The translations under genes and the position numbers were made by a program. This document shows positions 27,771 through 36,646 of a stretch of DNA of 60,591 nucleotides, piece by piece. A model generated the notes under the pieces. It was not told the origin of the DNA and ran no database searches. It worked only from the letters and a program-made list of their open reading frames with translations. The stretch spans positions 1 to 60,591 of the forward strand of contig JBBRCE010000029.1 in NCBI GenBank assembly GCA_038205115.1, in the 5' to 3' direction. Source of the DNA: JBBRCE01 sp038205115. GTDB taxonomy: Bacteria; Planctomycetota; Planctomycetia; Pirellulales; JBBRCE01. Each line of letters starts with the position of its first letter. Positions within the stretch are counted from its first letter, which is position 1.

Positions 27771-27872
27771 ATATCGATCTCTTTTTGCACTGGCGAATTC
27801 TTCTCGATGCTCGCGGATTTTAACAATCCGGGACGCCAGCAAAATCTTCCCAATCATGTTGGACGTTAACCG

Positions 27873-29108
27873 ATGAGTATTGATCTAAGCCAGTCGCCCG
27901 CTTTGGATTCGCAAGCCGCCGGCGTGGCACGCGTGGTTTTAAAGCCTAAGAAGTCCAAGCCGTTTTTCGGTCGTCACCCGTGGGTGTTGGATTCCGCGGT
28001 GGATCGCGTCGAAGGCCATGCTTCCGACGGCGATGTGGTTGACCTGTTGACGGAGAAGGACAAATTCATTGCCCGCGGCATCTTCAACAGCCGCAGCCGA
28101 ATTCGGGTTCGGCTGTACACTTGGAATCCTGGCGAGCCGCTTGATGGCGATTTCTGGCGTGCCCGCCTGGCTGCGGCCGTCGAGTTGCGGCGGACGCTGG
28201 GCTACGACAATCCGCAAGGCGCGTGTCGTTTGGTGTTTAGCGAAGCCGATCATTTGAGCGGTTTGATTGTTGATCGCTACGCCAATTACCTGGCCGTGCA
28301 AACCACCGGCCTGGCCATGTCCCGGCGGTTGGATGTTATCGTGCCCGCGCTGGTGGCCGCAACCGGCGCCCGTGGCGTCATGCTGCGTGGTGAACGCGGC
28401 ATCGGTCAGCAAGAAGGCATCGAAGTCACCGATGGCTTGTACAGCGGTGAGGCGCCCGACGGTCCGATTTTCATTGAGGAGCACGGCGTTCGCTACGCCG
28501 TGGATTTGGCGCAAGGGCAGAAAACCGGCTTTTATGTCGATCAGCGGGAGAATCGCCGCGTGGCGGCCGATTATCTGCGGGGGCGTCGCGTGCTGGATAT
28601 GTTTTGCTATACGGGCGGCTTCAGCGTGTGCGCTTCAAAACTAGGGCATGCCAAGGAAGTATTGGGCATCGACACCAGTGCAAAAGCCATCGCCATGGCC
28701 CGTGGAAATGCGCAGCTCAACGGACTTGCTAACCTGCATTTCGAAGCGGCCGACGCCTTCGAGAAAGCCGATGCATTGATTGCCTCGGGCCGACGATTCG
28801 ATGCCGTGGTGCTCGATCCGCCCAAGTTCGCCCGCAGTCGCCAAAGCGTGAACGATGCACTCATGGCCTACCATCGCATCAATCGCACGGCCGTGGATTT
28901 GTTGCCGCCCGGCGGTATTCTGATTACCTGTAGTTGCTCAGGGCACGTCAGTCGCGAAGACTTTCTGTACATGCTTTCGGGCGTATCGCAGCGTACCGGC
29001 CGCTCGATTCAGATTTTGGAACAGCGTGGCCCGGCGCCGGATCATCCGGTCAGCGCCACTTGCCTTGAGAGCGACTATCTCAAATGTTTCATTTGCCGCG
29101 TCGGATAG
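27873..29108 (+). CDS. rlmI: RlmI-like class I SAM-dependent rRNA methyltransferase
   Basis: The 411-aa protein has an N-terminal PUA domain (about residues 20-95, with FFGRHPWVLDSAV) for RNA binding, then the EEHGVRYAVDL strand region and a Rossmann methyltransferase. SAM motif I is VLDMFCYTGGF (240-250), and the catalytic-loop motif is DPPKFA (315-320). RlmI methylates C5 of C1962 in 23S rRNA. The family also holds paralogues with other RNA targets, so the site is inferred. GQKTGFYVDQREN is a strong family signature. The ATG at 27873 has no strong ribosome site. A clear terminator upstream separates it from the PEP-CTERM gene. Confidence 0.9.
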   Translation: MSIDLSQSPALDSQAAGVARVVLKPKKSKPFFGRHPWVLDSAVDRVEGHASDGDVVDLLTEKDKFIARGIFNSRSRIRVRLYTWNPGEPLDGDFWRARLAAAVELRRTLGYDNPQGACRLVFSEADHLSGLIVDRYANYLAVQTTGLAMSRRLDVIVPALVAATGARGVMLRGERGIGQQEGIEVTDGLYSGEAPDGPIFIEEHGVRYAVDLAQGQKTGFYVDQRENRRVAADYLRGRRVLDMFCYTGGFSVCASKLGHAKEVLGIDTSAKAIAMARGNAQLNGLANLHFEAADAFEKADALIASGRRFDAVVLDPPKFARSRQSVNDALMAYHRINRTAVDLLPPGGILITCSCSGHVSREDFLYMLSGVSQRTGRSIQILEQRGPAPDHPVSATCLESDYLKCFICRVG

Positions 29109-29461
29109 CCGTGGTGTGATGGCTGTCGGCAGTCGGCCGGTTTCCACATTGCCAGCATCTGCAGATCGACTTCGCCGGAATTATGCCCGCGGAACTGGCG
29201 TGTGCAGCGCGCCGTCGGCTTCGGCCATGCCTGCGGGCGATTCACTGTCGGTGGCTTTGTCAAAGTCTGCCGCCTGGGCAGTTGTTGCTGGCCGCACAAT
29301 TGCTACTTCCCGATTACCGCGAATGCCCGTTATGACCGGCAGTCGATAGTTCTCTCATCAAAGCTGCAATCTTGCGGCTCGCTGGCAGCAGGCGTTTGTA
29401 GTCCGCGTGCCGGAAGTCGATTGCAGGCGGCGGCAACGAAACTTGGGCAAAGGGATGTGCC
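29109..29461. other. Intergenic region, nothing recognised
   Basis: About 350 bases with no coherent reading frame, clear promoter or terminator were seen between the methyltransferase and the CzcC-like lipoprotein gene. Confidence 0.45.
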
Positions 29462-31474
29462 ATGACATGTGCTGGCTGGGTTCTGGCTGCGGCTGGGGTT
29501 TTAATCTGCGTGGCCGGCGGGTGTTCGCGCAACGATAGCCAGCCGGCGGTTGCCGCACCGCAGCCGCGCAACGTCGTCCGCAATCATGACGAGCTTGCCG
29601 CCGCGCAATCGACGCAAACTCCTTTCGTCGCTCCAGCGCCGCGCGCGCATTACGATCGGCAATTGCAGTTAGCCGCAGCCACTGACTATCCGGCGCCGCC
29701 CGAGCCGCCACGATTGCTGGACGCGCCGGCGAATACACGCCCGCCGGTCCGTTATGCGCCGCTTTCCGCCGAGCCACTACCGCGGCAGCACAGTGGCCCG
29801 ACGGTGAACTTTGTGGCCCGCGTGCCCATTGAGCAAGAATTGCCGGCGAAGAAGTTGAGCGATACGGAATCGCAAAAAAGAGACATCAAACCCAGTTCCG
29901 CCGAGCCCTATCGCGGCATTCCGGTTCCCAAGGATTTGCCCGGCGCATGGCAGGGGACGATTCACTTGCCGATGGACGAAATGAATCCTGAGCAGCGTCG
30001 CGCGGCCATTCGGCAAATTTATCCGCAGCTTCCGGAACTGCCGGGAGAGATCATCCCGCAGCGCAGCCCTTACGGCCATCCGTTTACGCTCTGCGAACTG
30101 CAAGAACTGGCACTGGCCAACAGTCCGCTTATTCGTCAGGCCATGGCCGATGTGCTGGCGTCCCGCGGCGCGGCGTTGCAGGCGGGTAAATATCCGAATC
30201 CGACCATGGGTTACCAAGGCGATTCGATTGGCCAAGGCAACACGCCTGGCATGCAGGGCGGCTTTGTGCAGCAAACGATTAAAACCGGCGGCAAATTGCA
30301 GTTGGCACGCGAATCGGCCGAGCGCGACGTGGCCAATGCGGAATTGGGCGTGGGCAAAGCCCGCAGCGATTTATTCACCCAAGTCCGCACCGGCTATTTT
30401 GCGGTGCTGGTGGCCCGCGAAAATATTCGCGTGATGACCACGCTGGCCCGGTTTGTCGATCGCGGTTATCTGATCCAGGTCGATCGGTTGATCGGTGGCG
30501 AATCGGCCAGTTACGAGCCCTCGCTGATGCGCGTGCAATCGTTGCAAGTCCGCGCCATGCTGCTGCAATCGCGCAATCGCTATGCTTCGGCCTGGAAGCA
30601 ACTGGCGTCGTCGCTGGGCTTACCGGGCTTGCCGCCGACGGACCTTGCTGGCAGCGTGGATATGCCGATGCCGCTGTTGGATCACAACGCGGCGCTGCTG
30701 CGAATACTCAGTTGCCACACTGACGTTAGCACGGCCGAGCAAACCGTGGCGAAATCGCGAACCAATTTGCGATTGGCGGAAGCCGTACCGGTGCCGGACA
30801 TCAGTGCGCAAGTCTCGGTTCAAAAAGATTACACCACAGCCCCGTTCGGAACGATTGCCGGCGTACAAATTGGCATGCCGATTCCGCTGTGGGATAGAAA
30901 TCGCGGCGGCATCATGCAGGCTGACGGTCAATTGCGTCGTGCGGTGGAAGAGCCGCATCGCGTGCGCGACGATCTGACCTCGCGATTGGCCGACGCTTAC
31001 GAGCGCTATCAGAATAATCGCCTGATCGTGGATTATTACAATCATCAGATTTTGCCGGATCAGGTCCGCATCTACCGCGGCATTGTCGCGCGCAGCGTGG
31101 TGGAGCCGGAGACGGTGACGTTTACGGATGTGATCGCCGCCGTGCAAGGCTTGACGCAATCGACCAGCAGCTACATTCAATCGCTCGGCTTGCAGTGGCA
31201 GGCCGTGGTCGACGTCGGCGGCCTGATGCAGGTTGACGATCTATTTGCCATCAGCGAACTGCAATACATGGGCTGCGTCCCAGATTTGGAGCATCTCTGC
31301 CCGTTGCCCTGCGACCACTCGTGTACTCCGCTGCCTGCGGTGGAATACAAACAGGGCGACGGCAGTTGGCCGGCGCAGCAACCGGCGGCGCCAGCGGCCG
31401 AAGGTGCTGCGCGCCCGGAAGAAGTGCAGCCGCTGAAGGATGGCCGCGGCAAACGCTCCGAGCGACGGCAGTAA
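29462..31474 (+). CDS. TolC-family (CzcC-like) outer-membrane lipoprotein with long N-terminal extension and Cys-rich C-terminus
   Basis: The 670-aa product begins with a lipoprotein signal peptide (CVAGGC, Cys21). About 180 Pro/Ala-rich residues follow, atypical for the family, then a TolC-like core starting at FTLCELQELALANSPLIRQA. ALQAGKYPNPTMGYQGD, QQTIKTGGKLQLARE and GMPIPLWDRNRGGI are typical of CzcC-type heavy-metal or cation efflux ducts. The end carries five cysteines in a short stretch (MGCVPDLEHLCPLPC then DHSC), possibly metal-binding, then a disordered tail. No CzcA or CzcB partner lies nearby. AGGG 7 nt before the ATG supports the start. The HtrA gene follows 120 bases later on the same strand. 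Confidence 0.88.
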   Translation: MTCAGWVLAAAGVLICVAGGCSRNDSQPAVAAPQPRNVVRNHDELAAAQSTQTPFVAPAPRAHYDRQLQLAAATDYPAPPEPPRLLDAPANTRPPVRYAPLSAEPLPRQHSGPTVNFVARVPIEQELPAKKLSDTESQKRDIKPSSAEPYRGIPVPKDLPGAWQGTIHLPMDEMNPEQRRAAIRQIYPQLPELPGEIIPQRSPYGHPFTLCELQELALANSPLIRQAMADVLASRGAALQAGKYPNPTMGYQGDSIGQGNTPGMQGGFVQQTIKTGGKLQLARESAERDVANAELGVGKARSDLFTQVRTGYFAVLVARENIRVMTTLARFVDRGYLIQVDRLIGGESASYEPSLMRVQSLQVRAMLLQSRNRYASAWKQLASSLGLPGLPPTDLAGSVDMPMPLLDHNAALLRILSCHTDVSTAEQTVAKSRTNLRLAEAVPVPDISAQVSVQKDYTTAPFGTIAGVQIGMPIPLWDRNRGGIMQADGQLRRAVEEPHRVRDDLTSRLADAYERYQNNRLIVDYYNHQILPDQVRIYRGIVARSVVEPETVTFTDVIAAVQGLTQSTSSYIQSLGLQWQAVVDVGGLMQVDDLFAISELQYMGCVPDLEHLCPLPCDHSCTPLPAVEYKQGDGSWPAQQPAAPAAEGAARPEEVQPLKDGRGKRSERRQ

Positions 31475-31595
31475 CCCATGCCCGCTTAGCTAGCATCCGC
31501 TGTGGAGTTGCTATTAACTCGCGATTTGGTTCCGGTCATAATGCTGCGCTAAGCAACATGTCAACGGTTCACTCGATGGGATTAAGGCGGCGAGA

Positions 31596-32768
31596 ATGCG
31601 TAAGAATTTGGTGCTGTGCGTGACGTCAGCCGCGATTGGCGCTGTGCTGGCTGTGGGCGTGGGTGTGTTTCCGCGGCTGGCGGCCCAAGAGCGATTTCCA
31701 CCGGCGCAGCGGATCGAAGCCGGACCGCGGCTCGACGATCCGCGTTATGCCCGCGGCGCGCCGCCACCGGTTGACGATCTGACGCCCGAAGAGCGCGTCA
31801 ACGTGGCCGTGTACGAGGCCTGCAACCGCAGCGTGGTGAATATCAACACCAAAGGCGTAAGCGGCGAACATTTCTTTTTCATGGAAATTCCGCAAGAAGG
31901 CGCCGGCAGTGGATCCGTGCTGGACAAGCATGGGCACATCCTTACCAATTATCACGTGATCGAAGGCGCCAAGGAAATCGAAGTCACGCTGTTCGACGGC
32001 AACTCGTATCCGGCGCGGCTGATTGGCCGCGATGCCCCCAGCGACATTGCCGTGCTGCGAATCGACGCGCCAGTCGATTCGCTGTACCCCGTGCAAGTTG
32101 GCGATTCGGTGCGCCTGAAAGTTGGACAAAAAGTGTATGCCATCGGCAATCCGTTTGGACTGGAACGCACGCTGACAACCGGCGTAATTTCCAGCTTGAA
32201 TCGCTCGTTGCCTGCCCGCGGCAATCGGACCATGAAGTCCATCATTCAAATCGATGCAGCCATCAACCCGGGCAACTCGGGCGGTCCGCTGCTGGATACG
32301 CATGGGCGGTTGATCGGCATGAATACGGCCATCGCGAGCAAGTCCGGGCAAAGTTCGGGCGTGGGCTTTGCCGTGGCGGCGGTTAACATTGCCCGCGTGG
32401 TGCCACAACTCATTCAGCAAGGCAAAGTCAGTCGGCCGGAGACCGGCATTTCGCGCGTGTATCAAACCGAACGCGGACTGTTGGTGGCGGCCATGCTGCC
32501 CGGCGGTCCGGCCGAGAAAGCGGGCCTGCGTGGCTTTAAGGTCGTCAAGCAAAAGAAGCGGCAGGGACCGTTCAATTACGAATTCGAAACGGTCGATCGC
32601 AGCGCCGCCGATCTGATTGTGGCCGTTAACGGCGAAAAGACAATCACCGCCGACGATTTTCTGGGCGTGGTCGAAGCCCGTCAGCCGGGCGAAGACATTG
32701 TGCTGACCGTGGTGCGCGACAATCGCGAAGTGGCCGTTTCGCTGCGACTCAGCACGGCCGAACAGTAA
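31596..32768 (+). CDS. HtrA/DegP-family trypsin-like serine protease with one PDZ domain
   Basis: The 390-aa protein has an N-terminal signal or anchor helix (about residues 5-25) and a trypsin-like domain with an intact catalytic triad: His120 (LTNYHVIE), Asp150 (PSDIAVLRID) and Ser228 (NPGNSGGP). One PDZ domain follows from about residue 285. That PDZ is unusual in having a basic insertion (KQKKRQGPFNYEFET) between the GLRGFKV and ADLIVAVNG strands. The family degrades or chaperones misfolded envelope proteins. A single PDZ fits DegS-like or short HtrA forms. It follows the CzcC-like lipoprotein by 120 bases and may share its transcript. Confidence 0.94.
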   Translation: MRKNLVLCVTSAAIGAVLAVGVGVFPRLAAQERFPPAQRIEAGPRLDDPRYARGAPPPVDDLTPEERVNVAVYEACNRSVVNINTKGVSGEHFFFMEIPQEGAGSGSVLDKHGHILTNYHVIEGAKEIEVTLFDGNSYPARLIGRDAPSDIAVLRIDAPVDSLYPVQVGDSVRLKVGQKVYAIGNPFGLERTLTTGVISSLNRSLPARGNRTMKSIIQIDAAINPGNSGGPLLDTHGRLIGMNTAIASKSGQSSGVGFAVAAVNIARVVPQLIQQGKVSRPETGISRVYQTERGLLVAAMLPGGPAEKAGLRGFKVVKQKKRQGPFNYEFETVDRSAADLIVAVNGEKTITADDFLGVVEARQPGEDIVLTVVRDNREVAVSLRLSTAEQ

Positions 32769-32829
32769 GCCAAGCTGCGGAAGCTGACTTCACCAGTTGA
32801 CACTTAGGTTGCATGTCCATCGCGCGATA

Positions 32830-33567
32830 TCACAAAATGTCAAATGCCTGGACCAGCGCGGCCAGGTAAATGGCGGCGGTTTCCACTCGCAAGATGCGCG
32901 CGCCCAAATCCATGCGTTGCCAGCCCGCGGCCAGCGCGGCCGTAGCTTCGGAATCCGAAAAGCCGCCTTCCGGACCGATGGCAATGCAAACGTCCGCGTT
33001 GGGCGCCGCGGCGGCAACAAGCTGCTTCCAACCAGCGGCCTGCGACGCTCCGGCGGCAGAATCTGGATGCGCGAATAAGCGAATCGCTGTTGGCGATGGT
33101 TGCTGCAGAAGTGCCGCCATGGTCTGCGGCTCGGTAATTTGTAGCAGCCGATTGCGGCCGCATTGCTTGGAAGATTCGATCACCGCGCGCCGCAGTTTGT
33201 CGAGCGCGGAATCGGTTGGCTGAGCCACGCTGCGCGCGGTGGTCAGCGGCACGATGCGGGCAATGCCGATCTCGACGGCTTTTTCGACGAGCCACTTCTG
33301 TCGATCGCCTTTGGGCAGCGAGACCGCTAACGTTAGGGCGCGGCTGGCTTCGCGATTAACCTCGAGGCGCTCGCCGGCAAGCAGCGCAATACTGTTGCGC
33401 GCGGTCGACTCGACGACCGCCTTAAATTCGGCGCCGGTGCCGTCAAACAACACCACCTGGTCGCCAGGCTTGGCGCGCATCACGTGCAACAAATGATGCG
33501 ATTCGACTCCGGACAGTATCACTGGCCCCGGTTGGATCGGCTCGGTCACAAAGTAACGATCTGCCAT
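32830..33567 (-). CDS. rsmE: 16S rRNA (uracil-1498-N3)-methyltransferase
   Basis: The 245-aa protein is a SPOUT-class RNA methyltransferase. The N-terminal PUA-like part has HHLLHVMRAKPGDQVVLFDGTG. The trefoil-knot domain carries LPKGDRQKWLVEKAVEIGI, SSKQCGRNRLLQI, CIAIGPEGGFSDSE and the C-terminal LGARILRVETAAI, all RsmE signatures for SAM and RNA binding. It methylates N3 of U1498 in 16S rRNA. AAGGA 5 nt before the ATG at 33567 defines the start; a GTG five codons upstream is worse. It is convergent with the HtrA gene. Confidence 0.95.
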   Translation of the reverse strand: MADRYFVTEPIQPGPVILSGVESHHLLHVMRAKPGDQVVLFDGTGAEFKAVVESTARNSIALLAGERLEVNREASRALTLAVSLPKGDRQKWLVEKAVEIGIARIVPLTTARSVAQPTDSALDKLRRAVIESSKQCGRNRLLQITEPQTMAALLQQPSPTAIRLFAHPDSAAGASQAAGWKQLVAAAAPNADVCIAIGPEGGFSDSEATAALAAGWQRMDLGARILRVETAAIYLAALVQAFDIL

Positions 33568-33640
33568 CGAGATCCTTTTCACGCTTGGCAGCAGTATCGC
33601 ACGGAAACCGTGTGCCCTATCGCAAACACCGGGCTGCCGA

Positions 33641-34324
33641 TCACGGAACGCTAGGCGGGCCAGGTGGCAGCTTAGGCGGTTTTTGTTCCAAAACCAAGAC
33701 CATGCGGACCAGATCAGCCACGCTCTCCGCGCGGAATTTGCTCATGATGTTGTGCCGCCGCGTTTCCACCGTTCGCAACCCAATGTCGAGCTCCGCCGCG
33801 ACCATCTTGTTGGCCTTGCCGGCAACCAACAGCTTCAGCACGTTCCGTTCGTCGGCGGTTAGGCTGGTCATCGCAGCTTCAATCTGCTGGTATTCGACTT
33901 TTGCCTTTTGAATTTGCACGTCTTTGTCCAAGGCCTTGCGAACGGCGGCCAGCAGTTTTTGCGGGTCGGCCGTTTTCTCAAGCATCGTTACCGCGCCACG
34001 TTCCATGATGCAGACCGCCAACGGCACATTAGCAAACGCCGTGACCATGATGAACGGCAGATCGCATTGGATGGCATTCAAGCGGTCCTGCAATTCCAAG
34101 CCGCTCATGCCGGCCAACTTCATCTCGGCAATCAAACAGCCGCGCAGCTTCGGTCGGTAAATTTCCAGAAATTCTTCGGCCGAACTCAAAGACATCGTCG
34201 GATAGCCGATGGTCTTGACGAGGGTCACCATCGGCTCGCGCGCGTTGGGATCGCTATCGATAATGTAAACAGTCGGTGGCAGGGCCTGGGGCTGGTCGTA
34301 ATTTGACGAACATATCGCAGTCAA
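33641..34324 (-). CDS. FixJ/NarL-like response regulator with degenerate receiver domain
   Basis: The product (about 227 aa) has an N-terminal receiver-like domain and a C-terminal LuxR-type helix-turn-helix (LTADERNVLKLLVAGKANK then GLRTVETRRHNIM). Alignment by eye to FixJ shows key changes. The phosphoacceptor Asp is Glu67 (CLIAEMKLAGMSGLEL), and one of the paired acidic residues is Ser (IIDSDP). The switch Thr (MVTAF) and Lys (LEKTAD) remain. The domain is thus probably not phosphorylated normally. The start is uncertain: TTG at 34322-34324 has AAGGAG 11 nt upstream, while the frame is open to 34558. No cognate kinase adjoins it; RsmE lies 73 bases downstream. Confidence 0.82.
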   Translation of the reverse strand: MTAICSSNYDQPQALPPTVYIIDSDPNAREPMVTLVKTIGYPTMSLSSAEEFLEIYRPKLRGCLIAEMKLAGMSGLELQDRLNAIQCDLPFIMVTAFANVPLAVCIMERGAVTMLEKTADPQKLLAAVRKALDKDVQIQKAKVEYQQIEAAMTSLTADERNVLKLLVAGKANKMVAAELDIGLRTVETRRHNIMSKFRAESVADLVRMVLVLEQKPPKLPPGPPSVP

Positions 34325-35140
34325 GATATTGTCGACTCCTTGGCCAACGCGTCGAGCCGCGCGGACCGGGAATAAAAAGTTTACCGAGTTGGCGAATGTC
34401 AGCCTGCCTCGCGGAAAAATGAAGCCGGCAAGAACAGAAAATTCAATATTGGTTAACGCGGCAAATGTGGACCGTGCAATCATTGACCGCCGGGCGCCAT
34501 TGGCTCGCTGGAGAAACACGGGGATTGGCTGCGCGTCACTGGAGGTGCCGCCTGCCACCGCGTCCTCGGTTCGAACTGTTGAGCCAGATCGTTCCGCAAA
34601 CGATTGGCTCTCGAACCGCGTTAATGGTCACATTTGATGGGGTTTCATCTGCCAAGCGGGGGGCTTGGCGATCTCTACAACCCCGCTGCTTCTATCGTCG
34701 CGCGAATGCCACAGGACGTCAACGCGACTTACCGCATCCGGCTTGTGCAATGTCGGATTAGCGGGCAGTCAATGTTATACGCGATGCGTGCGGAATTTGG
34801 CAGTCTTTGCGCTGCGACTGCGCGCGGTTGGCGTATTTCCGCCGCAAACGAATCGCGGATGCTGCCCGTCAACTTGCAAATTGCGCCTCAGCAGCAGCGA
34901 GAGAATTTCCGACGCGTTGACATTTCGCGCCTGTGACGTAGATATTTTGAGACGCAATCCGCGCTGGCGGCATGCGTCAACGTTACGCACAGGCGGTTTC
35001 TCCCCAACCGCCGGCACAACTCCACCTGGTTTGTCCGCACAACCGTCAGCACCCGACGTTTTGCGGTAAAAGCCACGAATCAAAAAATCCGCTGCCCGCG
35101 CTTTTTCGAGCCGGGTTGCCTAGTTCGCCGGGGAAAAAAC
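34325..35140. other. Intergenic region between divergent regulators
   Basis: No convincing gene is seen in about 800 bases. A short inverted repeat, GCCAAG (34651-34656) and CTTGGC (34664-34669) around a G-run, is present but has no T-run. The region must hold the promoters of the FixJ-like gene (minus) and the NtrC-like gene (plus); none is obvious. Confidence 0.45.
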
Positions 35141-36523
35141 ATGAAGAAGGGCTCGCTGCTACTGGTTGACGATGATCGCCACGTTCTGAACTCCATGGCC
35201 GACTGGCTCCGCGAACAAGGCTACCGGCTGGATACTGCTAGCACCCTGGCCGAAGCCAAGGCGGCCGTCGACCGCCGGGCGTACGACGTTGTGCTGTGCG
35301 ATATCCGCCTGGGAGAGCACGACGGCTTCGACGTGCTGGAGCATTGCCGCCGGCAACAACCGAACTCCGCAGTGATCATGATCACCGGCTTTGGTAGCGT
35401 CGAGTCGGCCGTGGATGCCATTCGCGCCGGTGCGTTTGATTTTCTGACCAAACCGCTGATCGACGAAGAACTTGAGTTGGCCATCGATCGGGCGCTCAAC
35501 CAGCGCGAAGTGCTGGAAGAAAACAAGAGTCTCAAAGCGCAGCTCGATCTGCGGTTTGGCATGGAGAATATCGTTGGCCACGATCATCGCATGCTGAAAA
35601 CCTACGACATGATCGAAAGCATCGCCGACACCCGCGCCACGGTGTTAATCACCGGCGAGAGTGGCACCGGCAAATCACTGGTGGCACGCGCCATCCACCG
35701 CCGCAGCGCACGCCGCGATAAGCCGTTTGTCGAAGTGGCCTGCGGGGCCCTGCCCGAAAATCTGCTAGAGAGCGAACTGTTCGGACACGTGGCCGGCGCC
35801 TTCACGGGCGCGGTCAGCGAAAAAGTCGGTAAGTTTTTGCAGGCCGACGGCGGCACGATTTTTCTGGACGAAATTGGCACTGCCAGTCCGGCCATGCAGG
35901 TCAAACTGCTCCGCGTGCTGCAGGAATTTCAGTTCGAACAAGTTGGCGGCAACAAGACGTTTCACGTGGATGGCCGCGTGATCTTGGCCACCAACGAAGA
36001 TCTGGGCAAAGCCGTGGCCGAAGGTCGCTTCCGCCAGGACCTGTTCTACCGCATCAACGTCATCAACCTGGAACTCTCTTCGCTCCGCGATCGGATTTCC
36101 GACATCCCGCTTTTGGCCGAGCACTTCCTGAAAAAGGTCTGCGCGGAAACCGGCAAGAAAGTTGTTGGATTTAGCGAAGCGGCCGTGGCCGCGCTGCAAT
36201 CGCATCGCTGGCCGGGCAACGTCCGCGAATTACAAAACGTGGTCGAACGCGCTGTGCTGCTCGGCAAGCATGATGTGATTGCTCCGGAGGACCTGCCCGC
36301 CGGACTGGCCGCCGGCGCGCCCTTAAACGTCGCACCGCTGGGCACGCGGACTCTCAAGCAGGCGCTCGAAGCTCCAGAACGCCAAATCATTTTGGACGTG
36401 CTGGCAGGCAACCAGTGGAACCGCCACTTGACCGCCGAAATTCTTGGCATCAACCGCACCACGCTGTACAAGAAGATGAAGCGGCTCGGCTTGGAAGATG
36501 GCCGCCACGCAATGAGCAACTAA
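35141..36523 (+). CDS. NtrC-family sigma-54-dependent response regulator
   Basis: The 460-aa protein has the complete NtrC layout. An N-terminal receiver has acidic Asp10-12, phosphoacceptor Asp54 (LCDIRL) and the TKP lysine. A sigma-54-activating AAA+ domain carries Walker A GESGTGKS (172-179), GAFTGA (219-224, the sigma-54 contact loop) and Walker B FLDE. A C-terminal Fis-type helix-turn-helix has NRTTLYKKMKRLGL. It should activate sigma-54 promoters when phosphorylated by an unseen kinase. GGGGA stands 6 nt before the ATG. It is convergent with the giant IPT/TIG gene. Targets are unknown; no clear -24/-12 promoter was found nearby. Confidence 0.95.
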   Translation: MKKGSLLLVDDDRHVLNSMADWLREQGYRLDTASTLAEAKAAVDRRAYDVVLCDIRLGEHDGFDVLEHCRRQQPNSAVIMITGFGSVESAVDAIRAGAFDFLTKPLIDEELELAIDRALNQREVLEENKSLKAQLDLRFGMENIVGHDHRMLKTYDMIESIADTRATVLITGESGTGKSLVARAIHRRSARRDKPFVEVACGALPENLLESELFGHVAGAFTGAVSEKVGKFLQADGGTIFLDEIGTASPAMQVKLLRVLQEFQFEQVGGNKTFHVDGRVILATNEDLGKAVAEGRFRQDLFYRINVINLELSSLRDRISDIPLLAEHFLKKVCAETGKKVVGFSEAAVAALQSHRWPGNVRELQNVVERAVLLGKHDVIAPEDLPAGLAAGAPLNVAPLGTRTLKQALEAPERQIILDVLAGNQWNRHLTAEILGINRTTLYKKMKRLGLEDGRHAMSN

Positions 36524-36646
36524 CGCCAGCTTTTAAAAGCCCGCAAGATTCCAGTTGCCGAGCAACGCCGCAATCTCGCCTTTCCGAATTCGACTTGCTC
36601 CCAATGCGAGAGCAGGTCGATCGACGTGCGCGATGCACCTGCGGAT

